Positions 24,069-33,742 of a stretch of DNA of 64,000 nucleotides are shown here, piece by piece (the stretch's first letter is position 1; every line of letters starts with the position of its first letter). The translations under genes and the position numbers were made by a program. Origin of the DNA: Methanospirillum hungatei. GTDB lineage: Archaea; Halobacteriota; Methanomicrobia; Methanomicrobiales; Methanospirillaceae. The notes beneath the pieces are model-generated. The model searched no databases. It saw only the letters and a list, made by a program, of their open reading frames with translations, and had not been told where the DNA came from. The DNA lies in assembly GCF_019263745.1 (NCBI RefSeq), contig NZ_CP077107.1, forward strand, positions 1,550,001 to 1,614,000. The letters run 5' to 3'.

Positions 24069-26765
24069 ATGTATTCTCGTCTGGTGTGTATTCCGATCAT
24101 TCTTATCCTCTTCTGCATCCCTGTTCTTGCAGATCCGGTAACAATTCCTCTCGGGGGGGAGGTATACCTGGGAGAAGAGGGGCTTGACATTCATCTGGCA
24201 GTACCTTATCCGTACACCTCAATTGCATACTATGCTGCAGGATCATCACCGGGAAGGGATCAACCACTTGATATCATGCAGGTAAGTCAAAACAGGTTTA
24301 GTGTAATTGCCGATCTCTTTTATGACAAGACCGGTGCATGGTATCAGTGGGACCCGGTCCGGGGGATGCCAGGTCAGGTAGCATTCATTGTCAGAAATCC
24401 ACGGATATCGCTCAAGGTAATGGACAGGAACACGATGAGCGATAGATCATATGGAACAGCTTCGAAAGGAACTCCCTTGGTTATTCAGGTCGAAACCAAC
24501 ATCGCGGGTATCACCCGTCGTCCAGATTTTGGGTATAATGACGGCCCCTTGAAGATCCAGATCATGACCCCTGGCGGAGGAACACTTTCCGGCGTTGTTA
24601 CTCCCGGGGGAGGACAATACCAGTTCAGTTCTTTTATTCCGACAGGAGAACTTGGCTATGCTCCTCCCATTGAGTCAGGTGGATGGGATACCGGATGGAG
24701 TGGGTATGAATCAGGCCTATACAGAATTGAACCACAATTCGCCGTCAACCGGATGGATGATAATCTCAGATCATATTCTGGAAGATATACCCTCAGGGGA
24801 ACAGAAGTAACCCTCGGTACAGAGCGGGCAGGCCTACATGCAACAACCGACCGGGTTGTCAGAGGAGATCCATTCGGGGTGACGATAACCGGATCACCAG
24901 GCACTCCGTACGTTGTATGGGTTGAAGGAGGAAGCGGAAGCGGACGTTCTGGTGATCAGCCACCTATGATCCTCTCATCACAGGAAGGAGTCAGACAGGA
25001 TCGCCCGGATGGTCCGTTTACTATTGGATCATACCGGCCATATGGAAAAGACAGAACACTCAAAGAGATCGTTCCCGGGTATCCTTACAGCGGAGTGTAC
25101 TATTACGCTGAAGTAAATCCTGACAGAAATGGGAGGAGAACGGTAGAATTCCGGACAAGCCAGGAGACAGATGACCAGAGATATACCATTCACATTGAAG
25201 GGCCGGTTGGTGCTGCAAATCCAAAATATGACAAGATCCAGGTTGAAGTAGTAAAGGGATCCGTCTCTCTTACAACCGGTGCTGACACCTTCACCATCGG
25301 AGAAGAGATCAGGCTTCGTGGTGTCAATACTGGTTCCTGTGACACGTACCTCTTCATAACCGGGCCTAATCTGCCATCTGCTGGTGGAAGACTTGATGCA
25401 CCACGACGAGCGGTTGTCAATGGGAATCCGTCCAGTTTCACCATGGCTGATAGTGATTGTGAAACATGGGACTACCGGTTATATACCGGCAACCTTGGCC
25501 TGGATGCAGGGACATATACCATCTATGCTGTTTCTACTCCTTCAGATCGATACCATCTGGACAGAACTACCTGGGAGACGATCCCCATCACCCTGACACG
25601 ACCATACATTTCTGTTTCAAGCAGAAGAATGACTGTAGCCCAGGGAGACGAACTGACCATTACCGGCTCATCAGGAGGAAATCCGGATGCAGGAGTAGCA
25701 ATCTGGATATTTGGCAGGAATTTCTTCTGGTATGACACCGCGAGCGTTGAACGGGGAGGATATTTCTCCTATGATCTCTCCAGAGCAATGACCTCGGACA
25801 TGGCACCAGGAGAATATTCGGTCATAGTTCAGCACCCAATGGCTGATGGTGAATTTAACCTCTGGCCTGACAGAAACCGGGAAGTTGTTCTTGGCACAAC
25901 ACCCTGGTGGGGAGCACCAGTCTTCAGGGTTGGTGGACCGGGAGCACTACAGGGCCCTGCTGCAGCTTCTGCACTCATAAACGCGTTGTCAAGCCAATTC
26001 ATTGATGATACCTACACAGAGTATTCAATATTTATTCAGAATCCAAAGATTGGAATTGACCGTGAGTCATTAACCGGCACAATAGACACTCCAATTATCA
26101 TTTCAGGCACGACAAACATTGCTCCTGACTCAAAGATTCTGATTGAAGTTACGGATGAGCAGTTCGGTCCAACACAAAAGGGTTCATCAGGTGAATGGGC
26201 AGGATATTCAGGAACCACCACAACCTTTGCCGGACCAGCAGGTGAACAGGAGTACCTCTTTGAAATTCCTGCAGGAACCCTTCCGGCTTCGACATACCAG
26301 GTTCTGATCCAGGCAGTATCATCACCAGGGACCGCATCTGGTGTACTGACGGTTGAATATCCGGTCGTAGAGACAATTACACCAACGGTTGTAACCCCGA
26401 ATATCACCCTGAATAATACCACGACACCAACAATTACAATAACTCCGGTAATAACTGCTAAAATTGTAAACGAAACAATTCAGATTACCCACACACAGAC
26501 CCCGGTTTCCATCGATGTTCCATATAAGGATATGGTAAACATCCAGGAACTCATGAACAGGAGTCGTGAACCGCCGGTGTTACTTGGATTAGGAATAACC
26601 CTTGGCCTGTTACTTGCAGGGCTTGTTGTAGTCCTATATTCATGGCAGCAGAGGAAAAAAGAAACTGAAACAAAAGAACCTGAAGAAACAGATAATCAGG
26701 AAAAGATAACAAACGAAGATGCACCTGTGCAGCCACAGGCTGATGAAAGCCAGGATGAGTCATAG
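24069..26765 (+). CDS. DUF3821-type surface protein with C-terminal membrane anchor
   Basis: This encodes 898 residues. The signal peptide (LVCIPIILILFCIPVLA) is followed by a domain starting VTIPLGGEVYLGEEGLDI, which matches my memory of the DUF3821 domain of Methanomicrobiales surface proteins. Repeated Ig-like segments of about 100 residues carry GDPFGVTITG, GEEIRLRGVN, GDELTITGSS and similar openings. A threonine/proline linker precedes one transmembrane helix (LLGLGITLGLLLAGLVVVLY) and an acidic cytoplasmic tail. It is probably a cell-envelope or sheath-associated protein. The family assignment is from recall and needs a profile search. Confidence 0.72.
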   Translation: MYSRLVCIPIILILFCIPVLADPVTIPLGGEVYLGEEGLDIHLAVPYPYTSIAYYAAGSSPGRDQPLDIMQVSQNRFSVIADLFYDKTGAWYQWDPVRGMPGQVAFIVRNPRISLKVMDRNTMSDRSYGTASKGTPLVIQVETNIAGITRRPDFGYNDGPLKIQIMTPGGGTLSGVVTPGGGQYQFSSFIPTGELGYAPPIESGGWDTGWSGYESGLYRIEPQFAVNRMDDNLRSYSGRYTLRGTEVTLGTERAGLHATTDRVVRGDPFGVTITGSPGTPYVVWVEGGSGSGRSGDQPPMILSSQEGVRQDRPDGPFTIGSYRPYGKDRTLKEIVPGYPYSGVYYYAEVNPDRNGRRTVEFRTSQETDDQRYTIHIEGPVGAANPKYDKIQVEVVKGSVSLTTGADTFTIGEEIRLRGVNTGSCDTYLFITGPNLPSAGGRLDAPRRAVVNGNPSSFTMADSDCETWDYRLYTGNLGLDAGTYTIYAVSTPSDRYHLDRTTWETIPITLTRPYISVSSRRMTVAQGDELTITGSSGGNPDAGVAIWIFGRNFFWYDTASVERGGYFSYDLSRAMTSDMAPGEYSVIVQHPMADGEFNLWPDRNREVVLGTTPWWGAPVFRVGGPGALQGPAAASALINALSSQFIDDTYTEYSIFIQNPKIGIDRESLTGTIDTPIIISGTTNIAPDSKILIEVTDEQFGPTQKGSSGEWAGYSGTTTTFAGPAGEQEYLFEIPAGTLPASTYQVLIQAVSSPGTASGVLTVEYPVVETITPTVVTPNITLNNTTTPTITITPVITAKIVNETIQITHTQTPVSIDVPYKDMVNIQELMNRSREPPVLLGLGITLGLLLAGLVVVLYSWQQRKKETETKEPEETDNQEKITNEDAPVQPQADESQDES

Positions 26766-26931
26766 TAACAATACTCAACTCCCAACTCTGTGCAATATAA
26801 GCGAGAAATAAAAACCAGGTGTTCTCCTATCAAACACCATCTTTTATATAATATATTGGATAATTGGATCATACAGATATCTGGCCTGTTTATGGGATGT
26901 AAGCCCCCGGTATCCGGAACGGTGGTATTGG

Positions 26932-28395
26932 ATGAAGGATGAAGAGGACATGCTCGAACTTCTCGACGATGAGGGGACGGCCGATCAGCTTGACCTGGAG
27001 CTGGATGAGCCTGATGAGGATTCTTTCCCCGAATCAGAGAATATAAAAAATAGTGCTGCGCCTGAAGCGGATGATTCAGAGGAATCGGGGGGGCGCGAAC
27101 TTGAAATTGATATCAGATTAATTATCATCGCAATTGTTGCTATTGCCGCGATAATTCTTGCAGGTGTTTTTTTTGTAATGCCTATGCTGACGCCATCCGG
27201 CCCACCGGTGGTCGTAATAACGCCAAGTCAGACAGGAGAAGACGTCTACTTGTATTATGAAGAAGGGCCTGATTTGCATCAGCAGGATGTGAAGTTTACC
27301 CTCGATGGCGTTCAGATACCGCAGGAAAAACTTTCGATGATGGGGGGATATTCCTGGCCGTGGCCACAAGGAGCTGTGCTGAAAATAGATACGTCTGGTT
27401 ATCCAAAGCCGGCAACGGTTGCACTTGTCTACACCAAAGGAGATGGAGAAATTCTCCTGTATTCAACATCAGCAAATCCTACCCCGACTCCAACACCGAC
27501 TCCAACTCCGGAACCTACACCTGAACCGGTTCTAACACCTGAAGTTCTGATTCCGACACAAAACATGACGGTATCAAACAATACATCAGAACAGATGCCA
27601 CTCTATGACTTGGCTAGAGAGACCGGGCTCATCAAATTTGATGCAATGCCTACAATGGGAATTCAGCCCCTTGTCGTTCAGTTTGCTGACCAGACCCAGG
27701 TTTGTGCACAAAACAGATCATGGTCCTTTGGTGATGGCATGACATCTAATACCCGGTATCCTGAGCACATTTACCCATTCCCAGGTACGTACATCGCAAG
27801 CCTGGATATGGTATTTTGTGATCCTGATGAGGCATCATTATCACCAGACAAAGAGATCGTGGTATTCCCGATTGTTAGACAGGATACCCTCCTTTCAGGG
27901 CCGGGATCAGCCAGTATCGATGCAGGTGGGCAGTTGTTCTTCACCGTAAAGGGACCAGGAATGCTCATCCGGGTAGGTGGAAAAGACCATTACCTGAACA
28001 AAGATGATCTGGTTAGAATTGATCTCAATGACGGTGGAACAGGATCAATCTCCATTATTAATAACGCAATTGTCCAGTTCAACTTTGAAAATGTGACAAT
28101 ATGGGTGAATGGAAAGGAGTTTGAATCCGGGTGGCTGACAAATATCAATATTAATCAGTACGGGAAAATTGCGGCATCTGATATTACCATGCGGTTCACA
28201 GCTCAACAACCAGGTTTGAAAGGACTCGTGAACGGTGGACCAGTGATACAGGCAGAATCAGGCCAGACAGTCGTACTGCATAATGTCGGGCCTGATTCAA
28301 CAGGCAAACTCCTCTATAGCGTTCAGGATGGGGCAGGTTTTAACTTCAGGGGAGGGATTGAATCATATGAGATTACAACCCCTCTTTTACAATAA
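26932..28395 (+). CDS. PKD-domain membrane-anchored surface protein
   Basis: This encodes 487 residues. An acidic N-terminal cytoplasmic segment (about 1-60) precedes one transmembrane helix (LIIIAIVAIAAIILAGVFF). An extracellular domain with MMGGYSWPWPQG follows, then a (TP)n linker, then a PKD domain (SWSFGDG) near 265-310. The C-terminal domain of about 170 residues ends with GPDSTGKLLY and FNFRGGIESYEI. That terminal domain, and the WPW segment, recur in the next gene, so the two are paralogues. No catalytic motif is visible. Likely envelope structure or adhesion. Confidence 0.75.
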   Translation: MKDEEDMLELLDDEGTADQLDLELDEPDEDSFPESENIKNSAAPEADDSEESGGRELEIDIRLIIIAIVAIAAIILAGVFFVMPMLTPSGPPVVVITPSQTGEDVYLYYEEGPDLHQQDVKFTLDGVQIPQEKLSMMGGYSWPWPQGAVLKIDTSGYPKPATVALVYTKGDGEILLYSTSANPTPTPTPTPTPEPTPEPVLTPEVLIPTQNMTVSNNTSEQMPLYDLARETGLIKFDAMPTMGIQPLVVQFADQTQVCAQNRSWSFGDGMTSNTRYPEHIYPFPGTYIASLDMVFCDPDEASLSPDKEIVVFPIVRQDTLLSGPGSASIDAGGQLFFTVKGPGMLIRVGGKDHYLNKDDLVRIDLNDGGTGSISIINNAIVQFNFENVTIWVNGKEFESGWLTNININQYGKIAASDITMRFTAQQPGLKGLVNGGPVIQAESGQTVVLHNVGPDSTGKLLYSVQDGAGFNFRGGIESYEITTPLLQ

Positions 28396-28470
28396 AGAAG
28401 CGATAATTAATACAGACAGGATATTCTATGCGGGGGTATAGATATCCACCGAAAGGGATGGAAAAGGGAT

Positions 28471-29973
28471 ATGGGTAAAGAACATGCAATGACACAGATT
28501 CAGACAATTATGGTCATGTCCGTGATCATGATTGTGTTGTTTCTTCTGGGAGTAATCCTTGTTATCTGGAATCCGATTCCAGAACGGATCCCCCAGGCAT
28601 CTATTAGTATTGAAGGCGAAGGCGACTCCATTGTAATGCAGCACATGAATGGTGATTCATTCTCTTCTGACCGGCTTGTCATCAAGGTAAACGGAGATGT
28701 TCAGCCAAACCAGAACATGAATTTCCAGGGCGGAACCTGGCCATGGTCACCGGGAGAGCGGATTCAGTTTTATTACCCACTCCCAGATGCACCACGATTG
28801 GTTGAGGTCTATTACCTGACCGATAAAGGAGAAAGCCTTCTTATAGATAAAGCAAGGCTCGAACCGCCACCGGTTGTTTCTGCAACACCATTGCCGGTTG
28901 AGATGGTGCTTCCGGTTACACCAACACCACTTCCAACAAATATTCCGGTTAATGTTAAGGATGCAAATCCCATGCAACCGCCGGTCAGTGATTTTACTGC
29001 TGAACCCAGGGTAGGCGATCCACCACTTACCGTAACATTTCATGATTTGAGTTATGGAGCGGTCAGTGATTTTCTCTGGAGCTTTGGCGATGGTTCCACT
29101 TCAACACTCCAAAACCCGGTTCATACCTATTTCGTCCCGGGATCATACTCAGTAAGCCTCCTGGTATCCAATGCCTATGGATCCAATCGAAGAACTGCAG
29201 GTGATTTCATCATGATTGGTTCTCCTCCGGTTGCAAAATTCCTGGCAGAACCAACAATAGGACAGGCTCCATTGACTGTCCAGTTTACTGATCTCTCCAC
29301 CGGAAGCCCAAAGAGTTGGGAATGGTCATTTGGAGACGGAAGCCAGTCATCAGATAAAAATCCGGTTCATATATTCCAGAATGCCGGTGACTATAATGTT
29401 ACCCTGCGGGTCACCAATGCGTACGGAACTGACAAGTATTCCCCTGAGATCGGCATTAATGTCACTGCTCCAACCCTCATGGATGTATATCTGACCGGCA
29501 GTGTCAATGGTGGCCTGATACCAGATGGATATGTCAAGCTCAGAGTCACTGACCCGGCGAGTTCAATGAAGGTTGCTGGAAAGATCTACGCCTTTGAACC
29601 TGGTGATATGATCCAACTTATATATGGTCCTGGATCATCAGACGGTACTATCTCCACAGATAAAAACAGGTTTACTGCGTTTAATTTCAATGATATCACC
29701 CTGGTTAAGAATGGAGAAACTCTGGCACGTGGACCGGTCAACAGCTTCACCCTTGGTGGTTTTGACAGCTATGCGTCAACCCTCAATCTGACTATGCCAA
29801 AAGGTGACCGGTACACAACCCTGTATATAAACTCAGAACCTTACAAGTATGTTGAGAGCCCCCGGATTCAGTTTGCAGGAATCGGACCTGACAGTTCCGG
29901 CCGGTTCTTTTACCAGAAATCTGCCCAGAATATGAATTTCCAGGGTGGAATAGCCGAACTTACCCTTGGGTAG
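28471..29973 (+). CDS. Membrane-anchored surface protein with two PKD domains
   Basis: This encodes 500 residues. An N-terminal transmembrane helix (VIMIVLFLLGVILVIW) precedes an extracellular domain containing MNFQGGTWPWSPG. Two PKD domains follow, each with a (F/W)SFGDGS signature (about 170-250 and 255-340). A C-terminal domain of about 160 residues ends in GPDSSGRFFYQ and NMNFQGGIAELTLG. Both non-PKD domains are shared with the preceding gene, which lacks the second PKD and has a longer cytoplasmic head. Tandem duplication is the simplest reading. Confidence 0.75.
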   Translation: MGKEHAMTQIQTIMVMSVIMIVLFLLGVILVIWNPIPERIPQASISIEGEGDSIVMQHMNGDSFSSDRLVIKVNGDVQPNQNMNFQGGTWPWSPGERIQFYYPLPDAPRLVEVYYLTDKGESLLIDKARLEPPPVVSATPLPVEMVLPVTPTPLPTNIPVNVKDANPMQPPVSDFTAEPRVGDPPLTVTFHDLSYGAVSDFLWSFGDGSTSTLQNPVHTYFVPGSYSVSLLVSNAYGSNRRTAGDFIMIGSPPVAKFLAEPTIGQAPLTVQFTDLSTGSPKSWEWSFGDGSQSSDKNPVHIFQNAGDYNVTLRVTNAYGTDKYSPEIGINVTAPTLMDVYLTGSVNGGLIPDGYVKLRVTDPASSMKVAGKIYAFEPGDMIQLIYGPGSSDGTISTDKNRFTAFNFNDITLVKNGETLARGPVNSFTLGGFDSYASTLNLTMPKGDRYTTLYINSEPYKYVESPRIQFAGIGPDSSGRFFYQKSAQNMNFQGGIAELTLG

Positions 29974-30026
29974 AAGGGTATCGGCAACCTTTCATTCTTG
30001 GCATACGATACCATAAGCACACACGT

Positions 30027-31007
30027 ATGTCTGCTGTGCATGTTTCATTCATATTCGCCATCCTTTTACTGAGCACAATCCTCCAAGGGTCTGTCTTAGC
30101 TGATACTCCTCTGTATTCTACAGACTTTACAGACAGCACCGGATGGGAAACAAACAGTCCGTCCTCATTTTACCTGGATAATCAGACTGGACGATACCAT
30201 TACCAGATCACAGGCGGAACCGGATCATATGCCTATTATCCGCTTGCAGAAGCCTTCACAGGTCCGTTCACCCTCGAATTTGATGTATATCCGGAAAAGA
30301 CAGAAGAAAAAAGTTCATTCAGATTTGGTTTTGGGACCGAAGGATATGACAGTCAGAAAGGGCCACTTGTTCTAGCAGAATTATACAACCAGAATGGAGA
30401 ACAGGCATTCTCGCTGACAGGAATATCCAAGGAAAACCTTCTCTCTCAAACATTTTCAATTCCAGGGAAAGCAAACTATAGCGGAAAAACAGTCAAATTT
30501 TCAGATAAGGAAGAGTATCATTTCAGGATAACCTGGTACCCGGTTGAAAAACGGATTAGCCTTACTGTCACCTCTCCTGGTGAGAGCACTCCAATATTTA
30601 GTCATTTTGTCATGATCACCGGAAAGATGGAAGAGTTTTCCCACCTGTTCCTGACATCCATTGGTGAGGGCCAGAATGGAGTAAAAGCCGAAGGATTTAT
30701 TGATAATATCAGTTTAGTCTCGCTCAGTTCAGTCATGGCAACCCCGGAACCAACCAACACACCAGATGAAGCAGTTCCTACCCCAACCCTGGTGACCAGT
30801 GTGACAAGCGGAGCAGTACCTCCAAATGAGACAACAGAAATGACCAATGGACAAGAAATAACACCGGTTACAGAGTCCATAGAGCCACTCCCTGACAGGA
30901 CTCCTCTTCCGGCACCACCAACCCCGGTTCCGACAGAGCAGGCAGGTGTTCTACCACTCGCCGGCCTTTTTGGACTCTGTATTGCATGCCTATTCTGGAG
31001 ACGATAA
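30027..31007 (+). CDS. Secreted LamG-like surface protein with C-terminal anchor
   Basis: This encodes 326 residues. The signal peptide is followed by a jelly-roll-like domain (STDFTDSTGWET ... FTLEFDVYPEK ... GFIDNISLV) of about 200 residues, then a Thr/Pro-rich spacer. A C-terminal hydrophobic segment (LPLAGLFGLCIACLFW) ends in RR. This tail resembles archaeal sorting or anchoring tails, but I cannot match a specific PGF/PEF-type signal. Its stop lies one base before the next ATG, so it shares an operon with the marker 8 gene. Confidence 0.7.
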   Translation: MSAVHVSFIFAILLLSTILQGSVLADTPLYSTDFTDSTGWETNSPSSFYLDNQTGRYHYQITGGTGSYAYYPLAEAFTGPFTLEFDVYPEKTEEKSSFRFGFGTEGYDSQKGPLVLAELYNQNGEQAFSLTGISKENLLSQTFSIPGKANYSGKTVKFSDKEEYHFRITWYPVEKRISLTVTSPGESTPIFSHFVMITGKMEEFSHLFLTSIGEGQNGVKAEGFIDNISLVSLSSVMATPEPTNTPDEAVPTPTLVTSVTSGAVPPNETTEMTNGQEITPVTESIEPLPDRTPLPAPPTPVPTEQAGVLPLAGLFGLCIACLFWRR

Positions 31008-31008
31008 T

Positions 31009-31857
31009 ATGGATGAACATATCATCGAAGCAGCCGGAAAATGCAGAGTCGTTGTCAGGGATGGGAACGTCGTTGAGATCGGAGAACCAGTTATCACCGA
31101 TTGCCCTCTTGCAAGACGGTTTGCCTGTCCGGTAACTGAAATGACACCAAAAGCCATCCGGAATAATATTCAGAACCGGATTGATTCGTTTGGTATGTGC
31201 ACACAAAACCGTGAACTCTTATCAGAAGAACCATTTGTGGGATTTGGTGCATCAGAGGTAATGAGTACAGCTCTTTCCAGGAGGTTTATCGATGCGGCAG
31301 TTATCGCCTGTGACGGAGCAGGCACGGTTGTCATTACCGATCCAAAGATGGTGCAGGGAATAGGCGGGAGAATGTCAGGACTTGTCAGTACTTCACCCAT
31401 TCCAGATATCATCAGCCGGATTATTGAAGGAGGGGGGATTGTTCCTGATCAAAAAAATGCATTAATGAACCCAGTTTCCGGGGTCAGGGCGGCTCATGAT
31501 GCAGGATATGACCATCTGATAGTAACCATCAGCAAACCTGAAGATGCACAAACTGTTCGGGAAGAAGATCAGGATGCAATAATCATCGCAGTTCATACCA
31601 CAGGATATTCAGATACCGATGCGGATATGGTGTGCACATATGCAGATATAGTTACTGCCTGTGCTTCAAAAACTGTCCGGGAGCGATGTGGACCGTCAGC
31701 TCTGCTCCAGGCAGGATCGACGGTTCCGGTTTATGCACTCACTACTCAGGGAAAATACCTCATCCTTCTTCGGATGGCTGCCATAGAAAATCCCCTCTAT
31801 GTTACCCATGCACATCTTCCGGTACATGGAGAAAAGAGCCCCCATCCCCTCATCTGA
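31009..31857 (+). CDS. Methanogenesis marker protein 8 (DUF2099)
   Basis: This encodes 282 residues. The family pattern is clear: HIIEAAGKCRVVVRDGNVVE at the start, RIDSFGMCT, FGASEVM, CDGAGTVVI, VQGIGGRMSGL, TACASKTVRE and LLQAGSTVPVYALT. Marker 8 proteins occur almost only in methanogens and have no firmly established function. Conserved cysteines and glycine loops suggest a cofactor- or metal-linked role. The ATG at 31009 has GGAG 8 bases upstream. It begins one base after a surface-protein gene, an odd neighbourhood for a methanogenesis-linked gene. Confidence 0.88.
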   Translation: MDEHIIEAAGKCRVVVRDGNVVEIGEPVITDCPLARRFACPVTEMTPKAIRNNIQNRIDSFGMCTQNRELLSEEPFVGFGASEVMSTALSRRFIDAAVIACDGAGTVVITDPKMVQGIGGRMSGLVSTSPIPDIISRIIEGGGIVPDQKNALMNPVSGVRAAHDAGYDHLIVTISKPEDAQTVREEDQDAIIIAVHTTGYSDTDADMVCTYADIVTACASKTVRERCGPSALLQAGSTVPVYALTTQGKYLILLRMAAIENPLYVTHAHLPVHGEKSPHPLI

Positions 31858-31898
31858 CAGACACCTATATATCTCCATAAAAAAAATCCAAACAGCTA

Positions 31899-33104
31899 AT
31901 GGTTGTACTACGGACAGGAATGCTCATTATCATGTGCATTTCTCTTTTTTCCGGCCTATGTCTGGCAACTGAACTGCCGGAGGATATAGTTTTTGTAACT
32001 GAGGAATATCCGCCATTTAGTTATCTTGAAAATGGAGTTCCAGCAGGTCTTTCTGTTGAACTTCTCGAAACTGCATTAAAAAGAGCGAACATAGAATTTT
32101 CCTCTGATCAGATCCGCCTGATGGCATGGCCTGATGCATATCGGACAGCATTAACCACAAATGGCACAGGCCTTTTCTCAACAGCACGGACACCAGAACG
32201 AGAAAACCTGTTTCGCTGGGCTGGTCCCCTGATGCAATGCCCAGTTGTCCTTTTTTCAGAGAATCCGAATCTGAAAACCGACAGGCCTGCAAACCAGGAT
32301 CTTAAAGTTGTTGCCATCAGGGATGATATCGGAGAACAGGTTGCGCTCGATGCAGGAATCTCAAAAGAGAACATATTCCTCGTCACGACGCCAAGTGAAG
32401 CAGTTCAGCGAGTCATCGACGGCACATCTGATGCATGGGCATATGGTCATTACCCTGGAGAAAGCCTGATTCAGACTATTGCTGAAGATCCTGATTCATT
32501 TTACATTCTGGATGAACTAACCAGGTCCACCTACTACATCGCATTTAACCAAAATACTGAACCAGGTTTTATTGAAATCATCCAGAACGAACTTGATGCA
32601 ATGAAACAGGATCAGGAGCAAGGGGGTATCAGTACCTATGAAAAGATTGTGGGGAAGTACATCGGACCGATTTGTGCAGAAAAAACACACCCCAGGCAAC
32701 AGATAACAGATCTTGTTAACCTGACCGCTGATGCAATAAGCCGTGATGCAACCGGAACTCTTGCAGACATTCAGGCAGGAAAACATCCCTATTTAGACCG
32801 TAATGATCCATCTTTGTATGTTTTCATCTATGACACCAGTGTAACCCTCATAACACAGGCAGGCCGACCAGACCTTGCCGGAGTTCATTTTGCTGGAAAG
32901 CCAGATGTATCTGGAAAAAATTTCCGGGATGATATCGTAACCGGAGCTATGAAAGAAGGAACAGGTTTTGTCACTTACACGTATTCAAATCCCCTTGAAA
33001 CAGGAATTTTCTTTAAAGAGGCGTATTACACCCTGGTCACCGGGAGTGACAAAAAACAGTATGTGGTATGTGCCGGACGATATGTCCCCTGTGACGAAAC
33101 ATAA
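31899..33104 (+). CDS. Solute-binding protein family 3 domain fused to cache-like domain
   Basis: This encodes 401 residues with a signal peptide. A family 3 solute-binding domain covers about residues 28-255 (TEEYPPFSYLENGVPAGLSVEL; FSTARTPERENLFRWAGP). A C-terminal cache-type domain (about 265-400) contains LAGVHFAGKPDVSGKNFRDD and FFKEAYYTLVTGSDKKQYVV. No permease or ATPase genes are adjacent, so it is probably an extracytoplasmic sensor or a subunit used with a distant partner. The signal peptide, rather than a membrane anchor, implies a secreted or loosely attached product. Confidence 0.8.
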   Translation: MVVLRTGMLIIMCISLFSGLCLATELPEDIVFVTEEYPPFSYLENGVPAGLSVELLETALKRANIEFSSDQIRLMAWPDAYRTALTTNGTGLFSTARTPERENLFRWAGPLMQCPVVLFSENPNLKTDRPANQDLKVVAIRDDIGEQVALDAGISKENIFLVTTPSEAVQRVIDGTSDAWAYGHYPGESLIQTIAEDPDSFYILDELTRSTYYIAFNQNTEPGFIEIIQNELDAMKQDQEQGGISTYEKIVGKYIGPICAEKTHPRQQITDLVNLTADAISRDATGTLADIQAGKHPYLDRNDPSLYVFIYDTSVTLITQAGRPDLAGVHFAGKPDVSGKNFRDDIVTGAMKEGTGFVTYTYSNPLETGIFFKEAYYTLVTGSDKKQYVVCAGRYVPCDET

Positions 33105-33110
33105 CACGAC

Positions 33111-33740
33111 TCATTCTCTTTTCTTTTTCACATGAAACAGGCGTGTCTGTTCTTCCCGCTCGATCTCTTCCCGTGCGGCGGTGATAGTTGCAATAGACCT
33201 GGTCAATGCCGGAATGACCACATGCTCAAGTGCTTTTACACGCCTTGTTATCCGCTCAATCTCTCCCAACAACCGACTGAGTGTTGCAGCATTTCCTGCA
33301 TATGCAATGATGGCATCCACTAAATTTTCATACGCATCCGCCAGATCATCAATGACAAGTGAGGTTCCAAGGAGCCCGTATCCCCGCTCGACAAGGTCAG
33401 TTCTGACATTAGTTCCGGTAATCACCGGCACCCTGATACCAAAGAGATTTTTTTCTGAAACCTCAATTTCAGTCTTTGATTCAACCGAATATGCTGCGAT
33501 TGTAACATTGAGCATTCCCTCAATCATGTACGCCGGAGCGATGAGATGACGAACCCGGTTATGTCTGATACGCAAAAGATCATACTCAACCTTTACCTGT
33601 GGAGCAAGTCTTGAAACTTCGAGAATGAGGCCGTCCAGTTTCATCTGCAATATCTTGTATGAGCGATTGGCAATACGAAGCCTGTTTCGGAGAATAAGAA
33701 GCTCTGATTTTGTGGGTCTGACATCACGAAGATACGGCAT
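33111..33740 (-). CDS. atpD: A-type ATP synthase subunit D
   Basis: This encodes 209 residues, beginning VRPTKSELLILRNRLRIANRSYKILQ-like, the classic subunit D N-terminus. It continues with an all-helical body and ends with a basic tail. Subunit D is the central rotor shaft of the A1 head. It follows subunit C by 2 bases. The A, B, E, F, H, I and K genes are not in the window. In complete archaeal operons C and D are not adjacent, so this pair is a rearranged, separate locus. Length is normal. Confidence 0.9.
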   Translation of the reverse strand: MPYLRDVRPTKSELLILRNRLRIANRSYKILQMKLDGLILEVSRLAPQVKVEYDLLRIRHNRVRHLIAPAYMIEGMLNVTIAAYSVESKTEIEVSEKNLFGIRVPVITGTNVRTDLVERGYGLLGTSLVIDDLADAYENLVDAIIAYAGNAATLSRLLGEIERITRRVKALEHVVIPALTRSIATITAAREEIEREEQTRLFHVKKKRE

Positions 33741-33742
33741 CC

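Noticed and set aside
26149-26376. Minus-strand frames inside the DUF3821 surface gene
   Set aside because: They are antisense shadows of a long gene with a clear signal peptide, repeats and anchor.
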